Shown here in pieces: positions 44,666 through 57,385 of a stretch of DNA of 64,000 nucleotides. The notes under the pieces were generated by a model. It worked only from the letters and a program-made list of their open reading frames with translations, was not told the DNA's origin and ran no database searches. Source of the stretch: SHAN690 sp038131955 (lineage in GTDB: Bacteria > Bacteroidota > Bacteroidia > Flavobacteriales_G > Salibacteraceae); contig JAYPQK010000010.1 in NCBI GenBank assembly GCA_038131955.1, positions 1-64,000 on the forward strand, written 5' to 3'. A program made the position numbers and the translations under genes. Position 1 is the first letter of the stretch. Each line of letters starts with the position of its first letter.

Positions 44666-46393
44666 TCAGTTCTTAAAGGTCCAGTCGATCTGGAACTCAA
44701 TAAACCTAGGAATACTTGGGTAGCGAGGTCCGACCATCGGTCCGATAGGTAGAAGGCCATAGGTCGCATTCAACACTCGGATCTTTACATCGACAGACTG
44801 AACTGTGGCAATCACGTAAGGGTTCAATTGCAAATAATCTCCGTATTTCTCGCTAGTTTGGAGGAAGTACAGATCGTTGAACGGCATATACCCTCTAGCG
44901 AGGTATTCTGTAAAATACCAGCTGTCGGCTCCCGTTTTCAGATAGACACTCTTCTTGAACATTGGGAAGGCATAAGACAGATCAGCAATACCCACAAACA
45001 TGGGTACGTCATAGATCCTATCCATCAGATTCACTTGGTAGCGGCCTCGAAGATTCAAGTCCCATCCCTTTGCCTTGAATCCGGCATTGGCATCAGCACC
45101 AACTATGGCAATAAGATCGGATGCCTGCTGGACCTGTAAGGCTTCATAAATATAAACGAATTGTTCCCTCGCCTGCGCCACCGCCTTGAACCCTGCATGC
45201 CAACTAGAACCAGCTCCGTTAAATCCAGCGCTGATGTCAAGGGCAGACATTTTGTTCAGTTCATTATCAAAGGAAAGAAAGTTCGACGCATAGGAAGTAA
45301 AGATCACCGCCGGCTCAACACGTTGGGCATTGATCCGTAACTCCAGGTCTGTCGATCGAGTTCCTTCTTCGGTCGATTCTTTGTTTAGGTGATAAATGAA
45401 GGTCGAATTCAGCTGAATATCGCCCTGATTGTAACCCGCCAAATAGGTCCTACCCATCGCATTCCAACTCAATTTATCTACCTCATGTCGATAAGCCAAC
45501 TGGATAAGCGTATTGGTATTGAATCGACCCCGGTAGGTCGACTTATGATGAATAAATTGTTGTCGAACCTCGGCTTCAAGGAAGCGGTTCACTGAACTGT
45601 CCTTGGCTAATCGATAGGTCAATCTACCCCCAACTGCCCATTGGAACACCGAACTTGAATCCCTCACTTCGGAGAAGCTGGTATCGCTTCTGAGGCTATC
45701 GTAGTACACCTTATTCCCGCTATCATCATCATAGAGGAAACGTGAGTTGCTCAACTCGCCTATGACCGCAAATTGCAGACGCCGATTGATACGATAACCG
45801 ATGCTTGTCTCTAATTCATTGGAAGTACTTCGATTGAAAGCTGAATTCAACTGGATGTCATTGGTCAACAAACCAAGGTCTCCCGCCTCGGAGAATGGAT
45901 AATACGGTCTTCTAAGGCCACTATTGATATCACGATCAAAGATCCTTGAACGTGCGTCGATGACCCACCTTAATCTATCCTTGGCTAGATTCTTAGAGAG
46001 GAAGACCCTGCCATAAGTATAGCGGGATTGTGAGGACGCCATCCATCCTCTATTCGAAATACGTTGAATATCGATCAAAAGCTCCTCGTTAGGACTGAGT
46101 GGACGTTGCACTCTTCCGATGAGGGATTGATTCTCCGCAGTAGAAACGCGGTAGATAAGTCTTGAATAGGTATTGGAATCACCTTTAGCCACCGGGATGC
46201 TCAGATCCACAGGAGGCGGGATTACACCATAAGGACGAAAACGAAACTCACTTGGTCCTAGATGGGGAAGACCGATGATAGAATCACCGACCCAGCGTTC
46301 GTTTCCATAGGCATTAAAGGGTAGGTCTTGAGACTTTGTAAGAAGCGTCAAGAGCAGCAAGGGCAATATGGAAAGGATCCGAAGCGGAAACAT
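44666..46393 (-). CDS. putative porin (outer-membrane beta-barrel)
   Basis: A 575-residue secreted protein with signal peptide MFPLRILSILPLLLLTLLT and then repeated amphipathic strands with aromatic girdle residues. It ends in IPRFIEFQIDWTFKN, a terminal aromatic strand typical of the Bacteroidota putative porin family. It should sit in the outer membrane; what it transports is unknown. The start is fixed by the signal peptide. It lies 16 bp after the rRNA terminator on the same strand. A one-mismatch -7 box (TTGCTTTG at 46406-46399) ends 5 bp from the ATG. Confidence 0.8.
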   Translation of the reverse strand: MFPLRILSILPLLLLTLLTKSQDLPFNAYGNERWVGDSIIGLPHLGPSEFRFRPYGVIPPPVDLSIPVAKGDSNTYSRLIYRVSTAENQSLIGRVQRPLSPNEELLIDIQRISNRGWMASSQSRYTYGRVFLSKNLAKDRLRWVIDARSRIFDRDINSGLRRPYYPFSEAGDLGLLTNDIQLNSAFNRSTSNELETSIGYRINRRLQFAVIGELSNSRFLYDDDSGNKVYYDSLRSDTSFSEVRDSSSVFQWAVGGRLTYRLAKDSSVNRFLEAEVRQQFIHHKSTYRGRFNTNTLIQLAYRHEVDKLSWNAMGRTYLAGYNQGDIQLNSTFIYHLNKESTEEGTRSTDLELRINAQRVEPAVIFTSYASNFLSFDNELNKMSALDISAGFNGAGSSWHAGFKAVAQAREQFVYIYEALQVQQASDLIAIVGADANAGFKAKGWDLNLRGRYQVNLMDRIYDVPMFVGIADLSYAFPMFKKSVYLKTGADSWYFTEYLARGYMPFNDLYFLQTSEKYGDYLQLNPYVIATVQSVDVKIRVLNATYGLLPIGPMVGPRYPSIPRFIEFQIDWTFKN

Positions 46394-46408
46394 GCTTGCA
46401 AAGCAATC

Positions 46409-46445
46409 AAAAAAAAAGCCTCGCTTTTGAAGGCGAGGCTTTTTA
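46409..46445 (-). terminator. intrinsic terminator of the rRNA operon
   Basis: A 7-bp GC-rich stem (46418-46424 with 46433-46439) closes an 8-nt loop. On the minus strand it is followed by a run of nine T. It lies just after 5S and before the porin gene. Confidence 0.85.
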
Positions 46446-46449
46446 AAAA

Positions 46450-46557
<108 letters not shown>

Positions 46558-46604
46558 TAAAATCATTGATTCTCTAACCGGAGTCAGGAATCCTGAATAT
46601 TATA

Positions 46605-46623
46605 AAATCTTGAATAGTATAGA
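46605..46623 (-). repeat. 23S processing stem, 3' arm
   Basis: These 19 bases are perfectly complementary to 49443-49461 on the other side of 23S rRNA. In the transcript the arms would pair to bring the 23S ends together for RNase III-type cleavage. Confidence 0.75.
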
Positions 46624-46624
46624 T

Positions 46625-49440
<2,816 letters not shown>

Positions 49441-49442
49441 AC

Positions 49443-49469
49443 TCTATACTATTCAAGATTTCAAAGAAC
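49443..49469 (-). promoter_or_regulatory. 23S leader: processing-stem 5' arm and boxA-like antitermination element
   Basis: 49443-49461 is the 5' arm of the 23S processing stem (partner 46605-46623). Directly upstream on the transcript, 49460-49469 reads GTTCTTTGAA. The same ten bases occur before 16S (51400-51409). A repeated element of this kind before each large rRNA resembles boxA antitermination signals (E. coli form GCTCTTTAAC). Confidence 0.6.
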
Positions 49470-49548
49470 AGTAATCTACCTTTTTGTAGATCAGTGTTGG
49501 TGATGGATTTGACCATCCAAGACTATTCCAACAACTTAGAAAACTAGG

Positions 49549-49621
49549 TGGAGGATATCGGAGTCGAACCGATGACCTCCTGCGTGCAAGGCAGGCGCTC
49601 TGCCAGCTGGGCTAATCCCCC
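49549..49621 (-). tRNA. tRNA-Ala (anticodon TGC)
   Basis: A 73-nt cloverleaf with GGGGGAT acceptor paired to ATCCTCC. This includes the G3-U70 wobble pair that marks alanine tRNAs. The anticodon TGC sits in the loop CTTGCAC and the T-arm is GGTTCGACTCC. CCA is not encoded. It lies between tRNA-Ile and 23S. Confidence 0.97.
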
Positions 49622-49628
49622 AGGATCG

Positions 49629-49702
49629 TAGTCCCGGGCAGACTTGAACTGCCGACCTCTACATTATCAGTGTAGCGCTCTAACCAGCTGAGCTACGGGA
49701 CT
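49629..49702 (-). tRNA. tRNA-Ile (anticodon GAT)
   Basis: A 74-nt cloverleaf with acceptor AGTCCCG/CGGGACT. The anticodon GAT is in loop CTGATAA and the T-arm is GCAGTTCAAGTCTGC. CCA is not encoded. It is first of the two spacer tRNAs after 16S and is separated from tRNA-Ala by 7 bp. Confidence 0.97.
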
Positions 49703-49727
49703 AACTTGAGTCCGAGCCCGTACTGCA

Positions 49728-49749
49728 TCCCGAAAACCGGGATTCGGGA
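49728..49749 (-). other. hairpin in the 16S-tRNA-Ile spacer
   Basis: TCCCGAA (49728-49734) and TTCGGGA (49743-49749) can form a 7-bp stem with an 8-nt loop. It is a possible processing signal between the 16S trailer and tRNA-Ile. There is no T-tract, so it should not terminate. Confidence 0.35.
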
Positions 49750-49772
49750 CACAACTCAGTTTTCTAACGTTA

Positions 49773-49801
49773 AATTGAAAAGATAGAAGCTAACACGTAT
49801 C
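49773..49801 (-). repeat. 16S processing stem, 3' arm
   Basis: These 29 bases are complementary to 51369-51397 upstream of 16S, with one position forming a G-U pair. The arms would form the long stalk cut during 16S maturation. Confidence 0.8.
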
Positions 49802-49815
49802 GGTTGCATTTTCTC

Positions 49816-51330
<1,515 letters not shown>

Positions 51331-51368
51331 AAAATTAAAAGTTACAACCCAGATCAAAGATCCCAATG

Positions 51369-51397
51369 GATACATGTTAGCTTCTATCTTTTCAATT
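51369..51397 (-). repeat. 16S processing stem, 5' arm
   Basis: This is the partner of 49773-49801. The 29-bp helix with a single wobble pair lies in the 16S leader about 40 bp before the mature 5' end. Confidence 0.8.
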
Positions 51398-51399
51398 CT

Positions 51400-51409
51400 T
51401 TCAAAGAAC
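51400..51409 (-). promoter_or_regulatory. boxA-like element in the 16S leader
   Basis: GTTCTTTGAA on the minus strand is identical to the ten bases before 23S (49460-49469). Its position between promoter and processing stem fits an rRNA antitermination signal. Confidence 0.55.
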
Positions 51410-51433
51410 GCCCCTTTCGTTCAAAAGGGAGCG

Positions 51434-51464
51434 CAAAGATAAAGCGATATTTATTCCGTGCAAG
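51434..51464 (-). promoter_or_regulatory. rRNA operon promoter
   Basis: On the minus strand, CTTG (51464-51461) is followed by 19 bases and then TATCTTTG (51441-51434), an exact Bacteroidota -7 box. Spacing and sequence fit the TTTG-N19-21-TAnnTTTG consensus. The start site would be near 51429, about 100 bp before 16S. The promoter at 60867-60897 has the same -33 variant and spacing. Confidence 0.65.
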
Positions 51465-51544
51465 CCCTAACAACAAAAACTTGAAGAAAATAGAGCTCAA
51501 ATGCTGGTTTAATCGCTATATACTTGATTTTCAGATGTATAAAT

Positions 51545-52240
51545 TTAACCCTCAGGATTAGATTTTGCCACCTGAATCAGCTTTCCACTCATAAATCGAC
51601 CAGATCCATCCGCAAACTGCCTGATGTATTTCGCCATATTTTCAGGATCGACCTGTGAAATATACCCTGGAAAGGCCTCATTTAGCATCTCTGTATTCAC
51701 CGCTCCTAAGGCTAAACTATTGAACGCTAGACCTTCACCCCTAAATTCAGCATCCAACACCTCAGTTAAGGTGATCATAGCAGCCTTGCTGGCCGAATAA
51801 GCAAACAGCCCAGGGAACTTCAATACCCCTTGAACTCCCCCCATGCTGCTGACATTTACGATATGTCCATTTTGACCAATTATATCTCTATTATAGAGGG
51901 AACGGAAAAGCATGAGCGAATTCCAGACGTTTGTCCTCATCTGAGCTTCAAAATCCTCATACCTAACTTCCAGAATTTTGTCCTTGATCAGAACACCGGC
52001 ATTATTGATCAGCACTTCTACTTTCCAGCCCTGCTCCCTAGACATCCGTTCCAATACCTCACCCAATCCATCAAAGTCCTCCCAGTCGAATCCAATTTGA
52101 ATATGCCCATCATGATCCACCATCTCCACTCCATTGCCTCGACTGACCCCAATCGTCTTAACCCCCGCTTCACGATACTCGTCGATCAATGCTTTTCCAA
52201 TCCCTCTAGAAACTCCTGTAATCATTACTGCCATCATCAT
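51545..52240 (-). CDS. short-chain dehydrogenase/reductase
   Basis: A 231-residue classical SDR, probably NADPH-dependent. The nucleotide-binding motif is ITGVSRGIGKAL at the N-terminus and the NNAG motif is in LINNAGVLIKD. The catalytic Ser is in NVSSMGGVQG and Tyr-x3-Lys is in YSASKAAM. The substrate is unknown. Three consecutive ATGs begin the gene (52240, 52237, 52234). It lies upstream of, and on the same strand as, the rRNA operon; the 214 bp after it hold the rRNA promoter and leader. Confidence 0.9.
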   Translation of the reverse strand: MMMAVMITGVSRGIGKALIDEYREAGVKTIGVSRGNGVEMVDHDGHIQIGFDWEDFDGLGEVLERMSREQGWKVEVLINNAGVLIKDKILEVRYEDFEAQMRTNVWNSLMLFRSLYNRDIIGQNGHIVNVSSMGGVQGVLKFPGLFAYSASKAAMITLTEVLDAEFRGEGLAFNSLALGAVNTEMLNEAFPGYISQVDPENMAKYIRQFADGSGRFMSGKLIQVAKSNPEG

Positions 52241-52352
52241 TCTTATTTGCGCTCCTCGAGCGATTACAATAATCTTTAATTTTACGGACTTGTTTGGTCA
52301 ACTATTCTATTAAATGAATCGTCTACCAAGCGGAATTAACTTCTAGAAGTAT

Positions 52353-54926
52353 ATGATTCGATCTATTACGCTCCTTGCTCTTGCCACCCTACTGTCTATG
52401 TCAAACTCCATGGCGCAGCGTGCCGTGTGTCCTCAAGACACGGTGAAGTTCACCTTGGCAAAAGCGTCTGACTTTGACACTACCAGTTTCGACCCAACTC
52501 TTACTAGCGCCCTCTATCAATATTTTGAAGCTCCTACAGAGATCACTATCGATGCCGTGCGCTTTTATGGATTCAAAACTGACAGTATCAATGAGGGCAC
52601 AGGGCTGACTGATAAGTTCATGTATTTAACGGTGGAGATCCGAAATGCTACGGCTGATAGCCTTCCAGGAACTACACTCTTGGGATCGGATAGCGTTCAG
52701 ATTGCCTACGCTGACACGGCGGACAGCCTATATATTACATGGGGATATTTCGCTTACGTTGTGGATCTCAGCGCTTTCAATATTACTACCGATGAGCCTT
52801 ATACCGTGATCGTAAAAGCACATCAAAACGAAGATGACTTCTCTTTGATCCATACTGAGTACGATGAAGTGAGTGGCGGTGGAGATGGTATCGAAGAATG
52901 GCTCAGTGGCGCCTTCCAAAGTGGATGGGTCAAATCTGATGTATTCGCACCTAACGTAAACAACACGCCTTTCGACGCCGACTTCCTGTTCGAACCTGTT
53001 GTACGCTATGATATGAACGCGAGCTTCATCAACGACCCAGAGTGTCTGTTCGATGAATTGGGTGATACCGTGGACTTCTTCAATGAAGCATTGGTCGCCG
53101 ACAATAGAATGTATAATAGATACGCGTTCTATGGCTTCCCTGATCGTCAGATCTGGAACTTTGGTGATGGAACACCGGTTATTCCGTTTGTGAATCCTTC
53201 ACACTTCTACCCTACCAATGGCCCTTACGCAGCTAACTTGACCACCAAGAACCTTTCCTGGACACAACAGCTCTGCCAGAGCACCGTGACCCAGATCATC
53301 AAGGAAAAGCCTGCTCAGGACTTTAGCTACGTAACCAACAACCTGGAGGTGACCTTCACCAACCAGACCCAAGGTCTGTTCTCTGACATCTATTACACAT
53401 TCGGAGACAGCAACTACAGCTACAGCGAGAATCCTAAGCACAAATACTCGAAGCCAGGAACATACTGGGTATGCCAGACCATGATGACCTCATGTGGTGA
53501 GGTTACACATTGTGAGAATGTGGCAGTGGCTACCAATACCGCCCTCAACTGTGGTAAGGATAGCGTTCGCTACACGGCAGCTCGCGGAACTAATGTTCGT
53601 CAACTCAGACTTCAAGGTCAAGGTGGTGGACAGAAAAGAATCGGCCTCGGTCAACGATTTGACGCCCCTCAGTCTATGATCGTACACGGCTTCACATTCT
53701 ACGCTACACACGAAGGTCTCTTCAAGGATAGCTACCCTGTTCTATGCCGCATCTGGGAGCGCTCCGGCGCTAATGTGCCAGACACCGCGGTTGGGCCACT
53801 CGCAGAAACCCTAGTTCGTATCAATAAGCTTGAGGTGGACTCAGCCTACAGTGACACGGTTCGCTATACGGCGATCTTTAATAAGGCTGTCAATATCAAG
53901 GCAGGCGACGACTATGTACTCACCATTGAATACGATGGGGCTGTCCCCGTTTTGATCAGTACTACAGATTGGGTTGAAGGAGACGGCGACGGAGACCTCT
54001 TGGCCGTGGCTAAGATCTCTTCATCTAATGATACGGCATGGGTTACACCATCTTCTGTTTCTGCATTCAATTGTAACGGATCCCCATGTGACATGGATGT
54101 CATCATTGAACCTTTAGTTGAGTACAACATTGACGCCAACTTCGAGTACCCATTCGAGTGCTTAATATTTGATGAGAATGGTAATAAACTGGTAGAGTTT
54201 GAAGACCTGTCTTCTCGTGTAGCTCGAAGCGAGATTTATAACAGTACGGTATTCTACAACTCGATCCTGGCGGCTTTTGCATGGGACTTCGGCGACGGTT
54301 CTGACACGAGCAATCAAGTGAATGCCTTACACGTATTCCAAGCTCCGGGTCCATTTGACGTAACACTCCAAGTATCTGTAGATGGTTGGACCATCGATTG
54401 TCAGAGCGAACAGACTTTGAATGTGCCTGTTGCTCCAACAGCAAATTGGGGTTACGATCAGATCCTATCCACGGTCAACCTGATCGACTCCAGCTACAAT
54501 GCGGATGAGTACCTATGGACATTCTCTGATTCAACGATCAGTACGCTTAGCAACCCGATCCACTTCTTCCCGCGTGTTGGAACGTTTGAGGTTTGCCAAT
54601 ACGTTTCTAACGTTTGCGGATCGGATACGCTCTGTGATTCTATCGTAGTAAACATCCTTGGTCTCCCTGAAGAGTACATGAAGCACGTTTCAATCTATCC
54701 TAATCCCGCCCAGAACTACATTAATATCGATGCCGATGTAGCTCAATTCGGATCACTAGAAGTGGTCCTGAAGGACATGACAGGAAGAACCGTACGCAGC
54801 TATTCTACAACAGACTCATACGCTAGAAAGACATGGTATGTTGGAGACCTCGCAAGCGGATCCTATGTAATGGAAATTCAGATGGGTGACTATAGAGGCT
54901 CAAGGAAGTTTATCCTAAGCCACTGA
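52353..54926 (+). CDS. T9SS-sorted PKD protein with an internal duplication
   Basis: A secreted 857-residue protein. The signal peptide (MIRSITLLALATLLSMSNSMAQ) is followed by two homologous modules of about 380 residues. Each opens with Cys-x2-Asp-x-Val (CPQDTVKFT; CGKDSVRYT), continues with a beta-sandwich, and ends in two PKD-like units. The first pair of PKD units is IWNFGDGTPV and YYTFGDSNYSYSENPKHKY; the second pair is FAWDFGDGSDTSNQV and YLWTFSDSTISTLSNPIHF. The C-terminus is a T9SS type A domain (VSIYPNPAQNYINID to SRKFILSH). It is likely a surface adhesin or glycan-binding protein; the ligand is unknown. It is transcribed alone and ends at a bidirectional terminator. Confidence 0.88.
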   Translation: MIRSITLLALATLLSMSNSMAQRAVCPQDTVKFTLAKASDFDTTSFDPTLTSALYQYFEAPTEITIDAVRFYGFKTDSINEGTGLTDKFMYLTVEIRNATADSLPGTTLLGSDSVQIAYADTADSLYITWGYFAYVVDLSAFNITTDEPYTVIVKAHQNEDDFSLIHTEYDEVSGGGDGIEEWLSGAFQSGWVKSDVFAPNVNNTPFDADFLFEPVVRYDMNASFINDPECLFDELGDTVDFFNEALVADNRMYNRYAFYGFPDRQIWNFGDGTPVIPFVNPSHFYPTNGPYAANLTTKNLSWTQQLCQSTVTQIIKEKPAQDFSYVTNNLEVTFTNQTQGLFSDIYYTFGDSNYSYSENPKHKYSKPGTYWVCQTMMTSCGEVTHCENVAVATNTALNCGKDSVRYTAARGTNVRQLRLQGQGGGQKRIGLGQRFDAPQSMIVHGFTFYATHEGLFKDSYPVLCRIWERSGANVPDTAVGPLAETLVRINKLEVDSAYSDTVRYTAIFNKAVNIKAGDDYVLTIEYDGAVPVLISTTDWVEGDGDGDLLAVAKISSSNDTAWVTPSSVSAFNCNGSPCDMDVIIEPLVEYNIDANFEYPFECLIFDENGNKLVEFEDLSSRVARSEIYNSTVFYNSILAAFAWDFGDGSDTSNQVNALHVFQAPGPFDVTLQVSVDGWTIDCQSEQTLNVPVAPTANWGYDQILSTVNLIDSSYNADEYLWTFSDSTISTLSNPIHFFPRVGTFEVCQYVSNVCGSDTLCDSIVVNILGLPEEYMKHVSIYPNPAQNYINIDADVAQFGSLEVVLKDMTGRTVRSYSTTDSYARKTWYVGDLASGSYVMEIQMGDYRGSRKFILSH

Positions 54927-54950
54927 TCGAGTCACTAGAACCATAGACAT

Positions 54951-54985
54951 TAAAAAAGCCCCACGCTGTTGCGAGGGGCTTTTTG
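54951..54985. terminator. bidirectional intrinsic terminator
   Basis: GCCCC-A-CGC pairs with GCG-A-GGGGC around a TGTT loop (54958-54979). It has T5 on the plus side and A6 on the other. It lies between the convergent T9SS gene and purL and can serve both. Confidence 0.85.
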
Positions 54986-55009
54986 TTTATAGTAATATCT
55001 ATAGATCTA

Positions 55010-57238
55010 TTAGGCCATCATCTTGTGCATGGCATTCATATAGATGTCCTTCAACTGCTCAAGAGAACCAAACGACTCTCCGTTAATATTCAGGCTATCG
55101 CCTCCTGTAGTACCGAGCTTGCTGATGTCCATACCGGCATCCTTGGCCTGTTGCATCACGGCATCTACGTGACCAGCCTTTACCGCGAGAACCACACGAG
55201 ATTGACCTTCTCCGAAGAGAAGACCATCCATCCGCCCACCTGAGAGCTCAACACTCGCACCAATACCTAGAGGCAATGCCATCTCAAGAAGCGAGGTGAA
55301 CAATCCTCCATCAGCCACATCATGAGCGGCGCTGATCTTTCCAGATGTGATCAAGTCATACAATACCGCTTGTAGCTTGTGCTCATAATCGATATCAAAT
55401 GAGGGAGCCTTTGACAGGTCCTGCTTATGCCAGTGGATCAAGTACTGGGAGCTGTGGATATCGTCATTGTGCTTTCCAAGGAGAAGGATCTCTAATCCCT
55501 CTTCGCCAAAGCTCAGTGGAGTAATGTGCGACTTTGATTCGATCACACCAATCATACCGATGGTTGGCGTTGGCAAAACTGGAACTGTCTTGCCTTCGAT
55601 CGTAGATTGATTGTAGAAGCTGACGTTTCCTCCGGTCACTGGCGTTTCTAACTTCTTACAAGCTGTACCCATTCCCTTGATCGCTCCAACAAATTGCCAG
55701 TATGCTTCCGGGTTATACGGATTACCAAAGTTCAAACAGTTAGTGATCGCCGATGGCTTTCCTCCAGAACATACAATGTTTCTAGCAGCCTCTGAGACCG
55801 CCATAGCACATCCTTTCTCCGGGTCCGCAAATACATACCGCGCATTGCAATCCACAGTGACTGCCATCGCTTTATCGGAATCCTTGAGATTCACGACACC
55901 CGCATCGCTTGGTCGGTTCGTTGACATATTGACCGTACCTACCATGGAATCATACTGTTCGGTAACCCATCGCTTGGAGGCCACATTCACGTGACCAATA
56001 AGAAAACGTGCCGCCTCTTTAAGATCAGACGGAACGGGAACCGTAGTCGCATCGAAGCTCTGAGCCTTTGCATAGTAGGCTGGTTCTAGATACTCCCGCT
56101 CGTACACCGGAGCACCACCACCCAAAACCAATGAATCAGCCGGGACTTCCGCCACTAGCTCGCCATTCATGAAATATCGAAGATTGGGGCCCTCTGTCAC
56201 TTCACCGATCTGGACACAGTTAAGGTCCCATTTATCAAAGATGCGTAGCACCTCATCTTCCTTGCCTTTCTTCACAACCACGAGCATACGCTCCTGTGAT
56301 TCACTGAGGAGGATCTCAAAAGGAAGCATATTCTCTTGTCGAGTCGGAACTCGATCCAGATGGATGTCCATGGCTACACCGCCTTTTTCAGACATCTCCG
56401 AGGTAGAGCAAGTGATTCCTGCCGCTCCCATATCCTGCATACCGATGACGCAATCGGTCTCGGCCAATTCTAATGAAGCCTCAAGCAAAAGCTTCTCTTG
56501 GAAAGGGTCACCCACCTGAACTGAAGGCAGATCATCCGCGCTATCGTCGGTCAGGTCACCTGACGCGAAGGTCGCACCGTGGATTCCATCTTTACCCGTA
56601 CTAGAACCTACAATGAAAACAGGGTTTCCAACACCGTACGCCGTAGCGGAAATAGTTCGGTCGGTTTTTACAATACCTACCGACATGGCGTTTACCAACG
56701 GATTCTGATTATAAGACTCATCGAAGAAAACTTCTCCTCCTAGTACCGGAATACCGAAACTGTTGCCATAATCGCCAATACCCTTTACCACTCCCTTCAA
56801 AAGCCACTTGGTACGATCAGAGTTTGGATCACCGAAGCGCAAACTATTGAGCTGTGCAATAGGACGAGCACCCATGGTGAAGATATCTCGGTTGATACCA
56901 CCTACACCGGTAGCCGCACCTTGATAAGGTTCGATGGCCGAAGGGTGGTTGTGCGACTCGATCTTGAATGCGCAAGCCAATCCATCTCCGATATCCACAA
57001 GTCCGGCATTCTCCTCACCTGCTTCAGCAAGGATCGCTGGCCCTTCCTTTGGCAAGGTCTTTAACCAGAGAATACTGTTCTTATAGGAACAGTGCTCTGA
57101 CCACATTACCGAATAGATCGAAAGCTCAGTAAAGTTGGGCGTACGACCTAAATAGTCAACGATCTTGTCATATTCTTCAGGGAGAAGACCCAGTTTTTCT
57201 GCGGTCTCTTGAGGATTGTAGTCTGCGGGTTGACTCAT
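55010..57238 (-). CDS. purL: phosphoribosylformylglycinamidine synthase subunit PurL
   Basis: PurL is the ATP-dependent synthetase subunit that, with PurQ and PurS, converts FGAR to FGAM in purine synthesis. At 742 residues it is the small form, not the fused 1200-1300-residue enzyme. Landmarks are YSVMWSEHCSYKNS near the N-terminus, FKIESHNHPSAIEPYQGAATGVGG, MGAAGITCS, and SAHDVADGGLFTSLLEMA near the C-terminus. purQ and purS are not in the window. An exact -7 box lies 17 bp upstream. Confidence 0.96.
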   Translation of the reverse strand: MSQPADYNPQETAEKLGLLPEEYDKIVDYLGRTPNFTELSIYSVMWSEHCSYKNSILWLKTLPKEGPAILAEAGEENAGLVDIGDGLACAFKIESHNHPSAIEPYQGAATGVGGINRDIFTMGARPIAQLNSLRFGDPNSDRTKWLLKGVVKGIGDYGNSFGIPVLGGEVFFDESYNQNPLVNAMSVGIVKTDRTISATAYGVGNPVFIVGSSTGKDGIHGATFASGDLTDDSADDLPSVQVGDPFQEKLLLEASLELAETDCVIGMQDMGAAGITCSTSEMSEKGGVAMDIHLDRVPTRQENMLPFEILLSESQERMLVVVKKGKEDEVLRIFDKWDLNCVQIGEVTEGPNLRYFMNGELVAEVPADSLVLGGGAPVYEREYLEPAYYAKAQSFDATTVPVPSDLKEAARFLIGHVNVASKRWVTEQYDSMVGTVNMSTNRPSDAGVVNLKDSDKAMAVTVDCNARYVFADPEKGCAMAVSEAARNIVCSGGKPSAITNCLNFGNPYNPEAYWQFVGAIKGMGTACKKLETPVTGGNVSFYNQSTIEGKTVPVLPTPTIGMIGVIESKSHITPLSFGEEGLEILLLGKHNDDIHSSQYLIHWHKQDLSKAPSFDIDYEHKLQAVLYDLITSGKISAAHDVADGGLFTSLLEMALPLGIGASVELSGGRMDGLLFGEGQSRVVLAVKAGHVDAVMQQAKDAGMDISKLGTTGGDSLNINGESFGSLEQLKDIYMNAMHKMMA

Positions 57239-57255
57239 GTTTTCAAATTGAGCGC

Positions 57256-57263
57256 CAAAATTA
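57256..57263 (-). promoter_or_regulatory. -7 promoter box of purL
   Basis: On the minus strand this is TAATTTTG, an exact match to TAnnTTTG, 17 bp before the purL ATG. I see no -33 element and no purine riboswitch in the short leader. Confidence 0.45.
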
Positions 57264-57385
57264 GTTTTTCAGTTTCGGTATCTCGTCCCAAGAATGCGAA
57301 TTGTTATCAAGAAGGTTTACTTTGAACTGCGCAAATCGAAGGAACACTACTCAGCCTACTCGCGTATGGGATCTTCCTGTATGTC

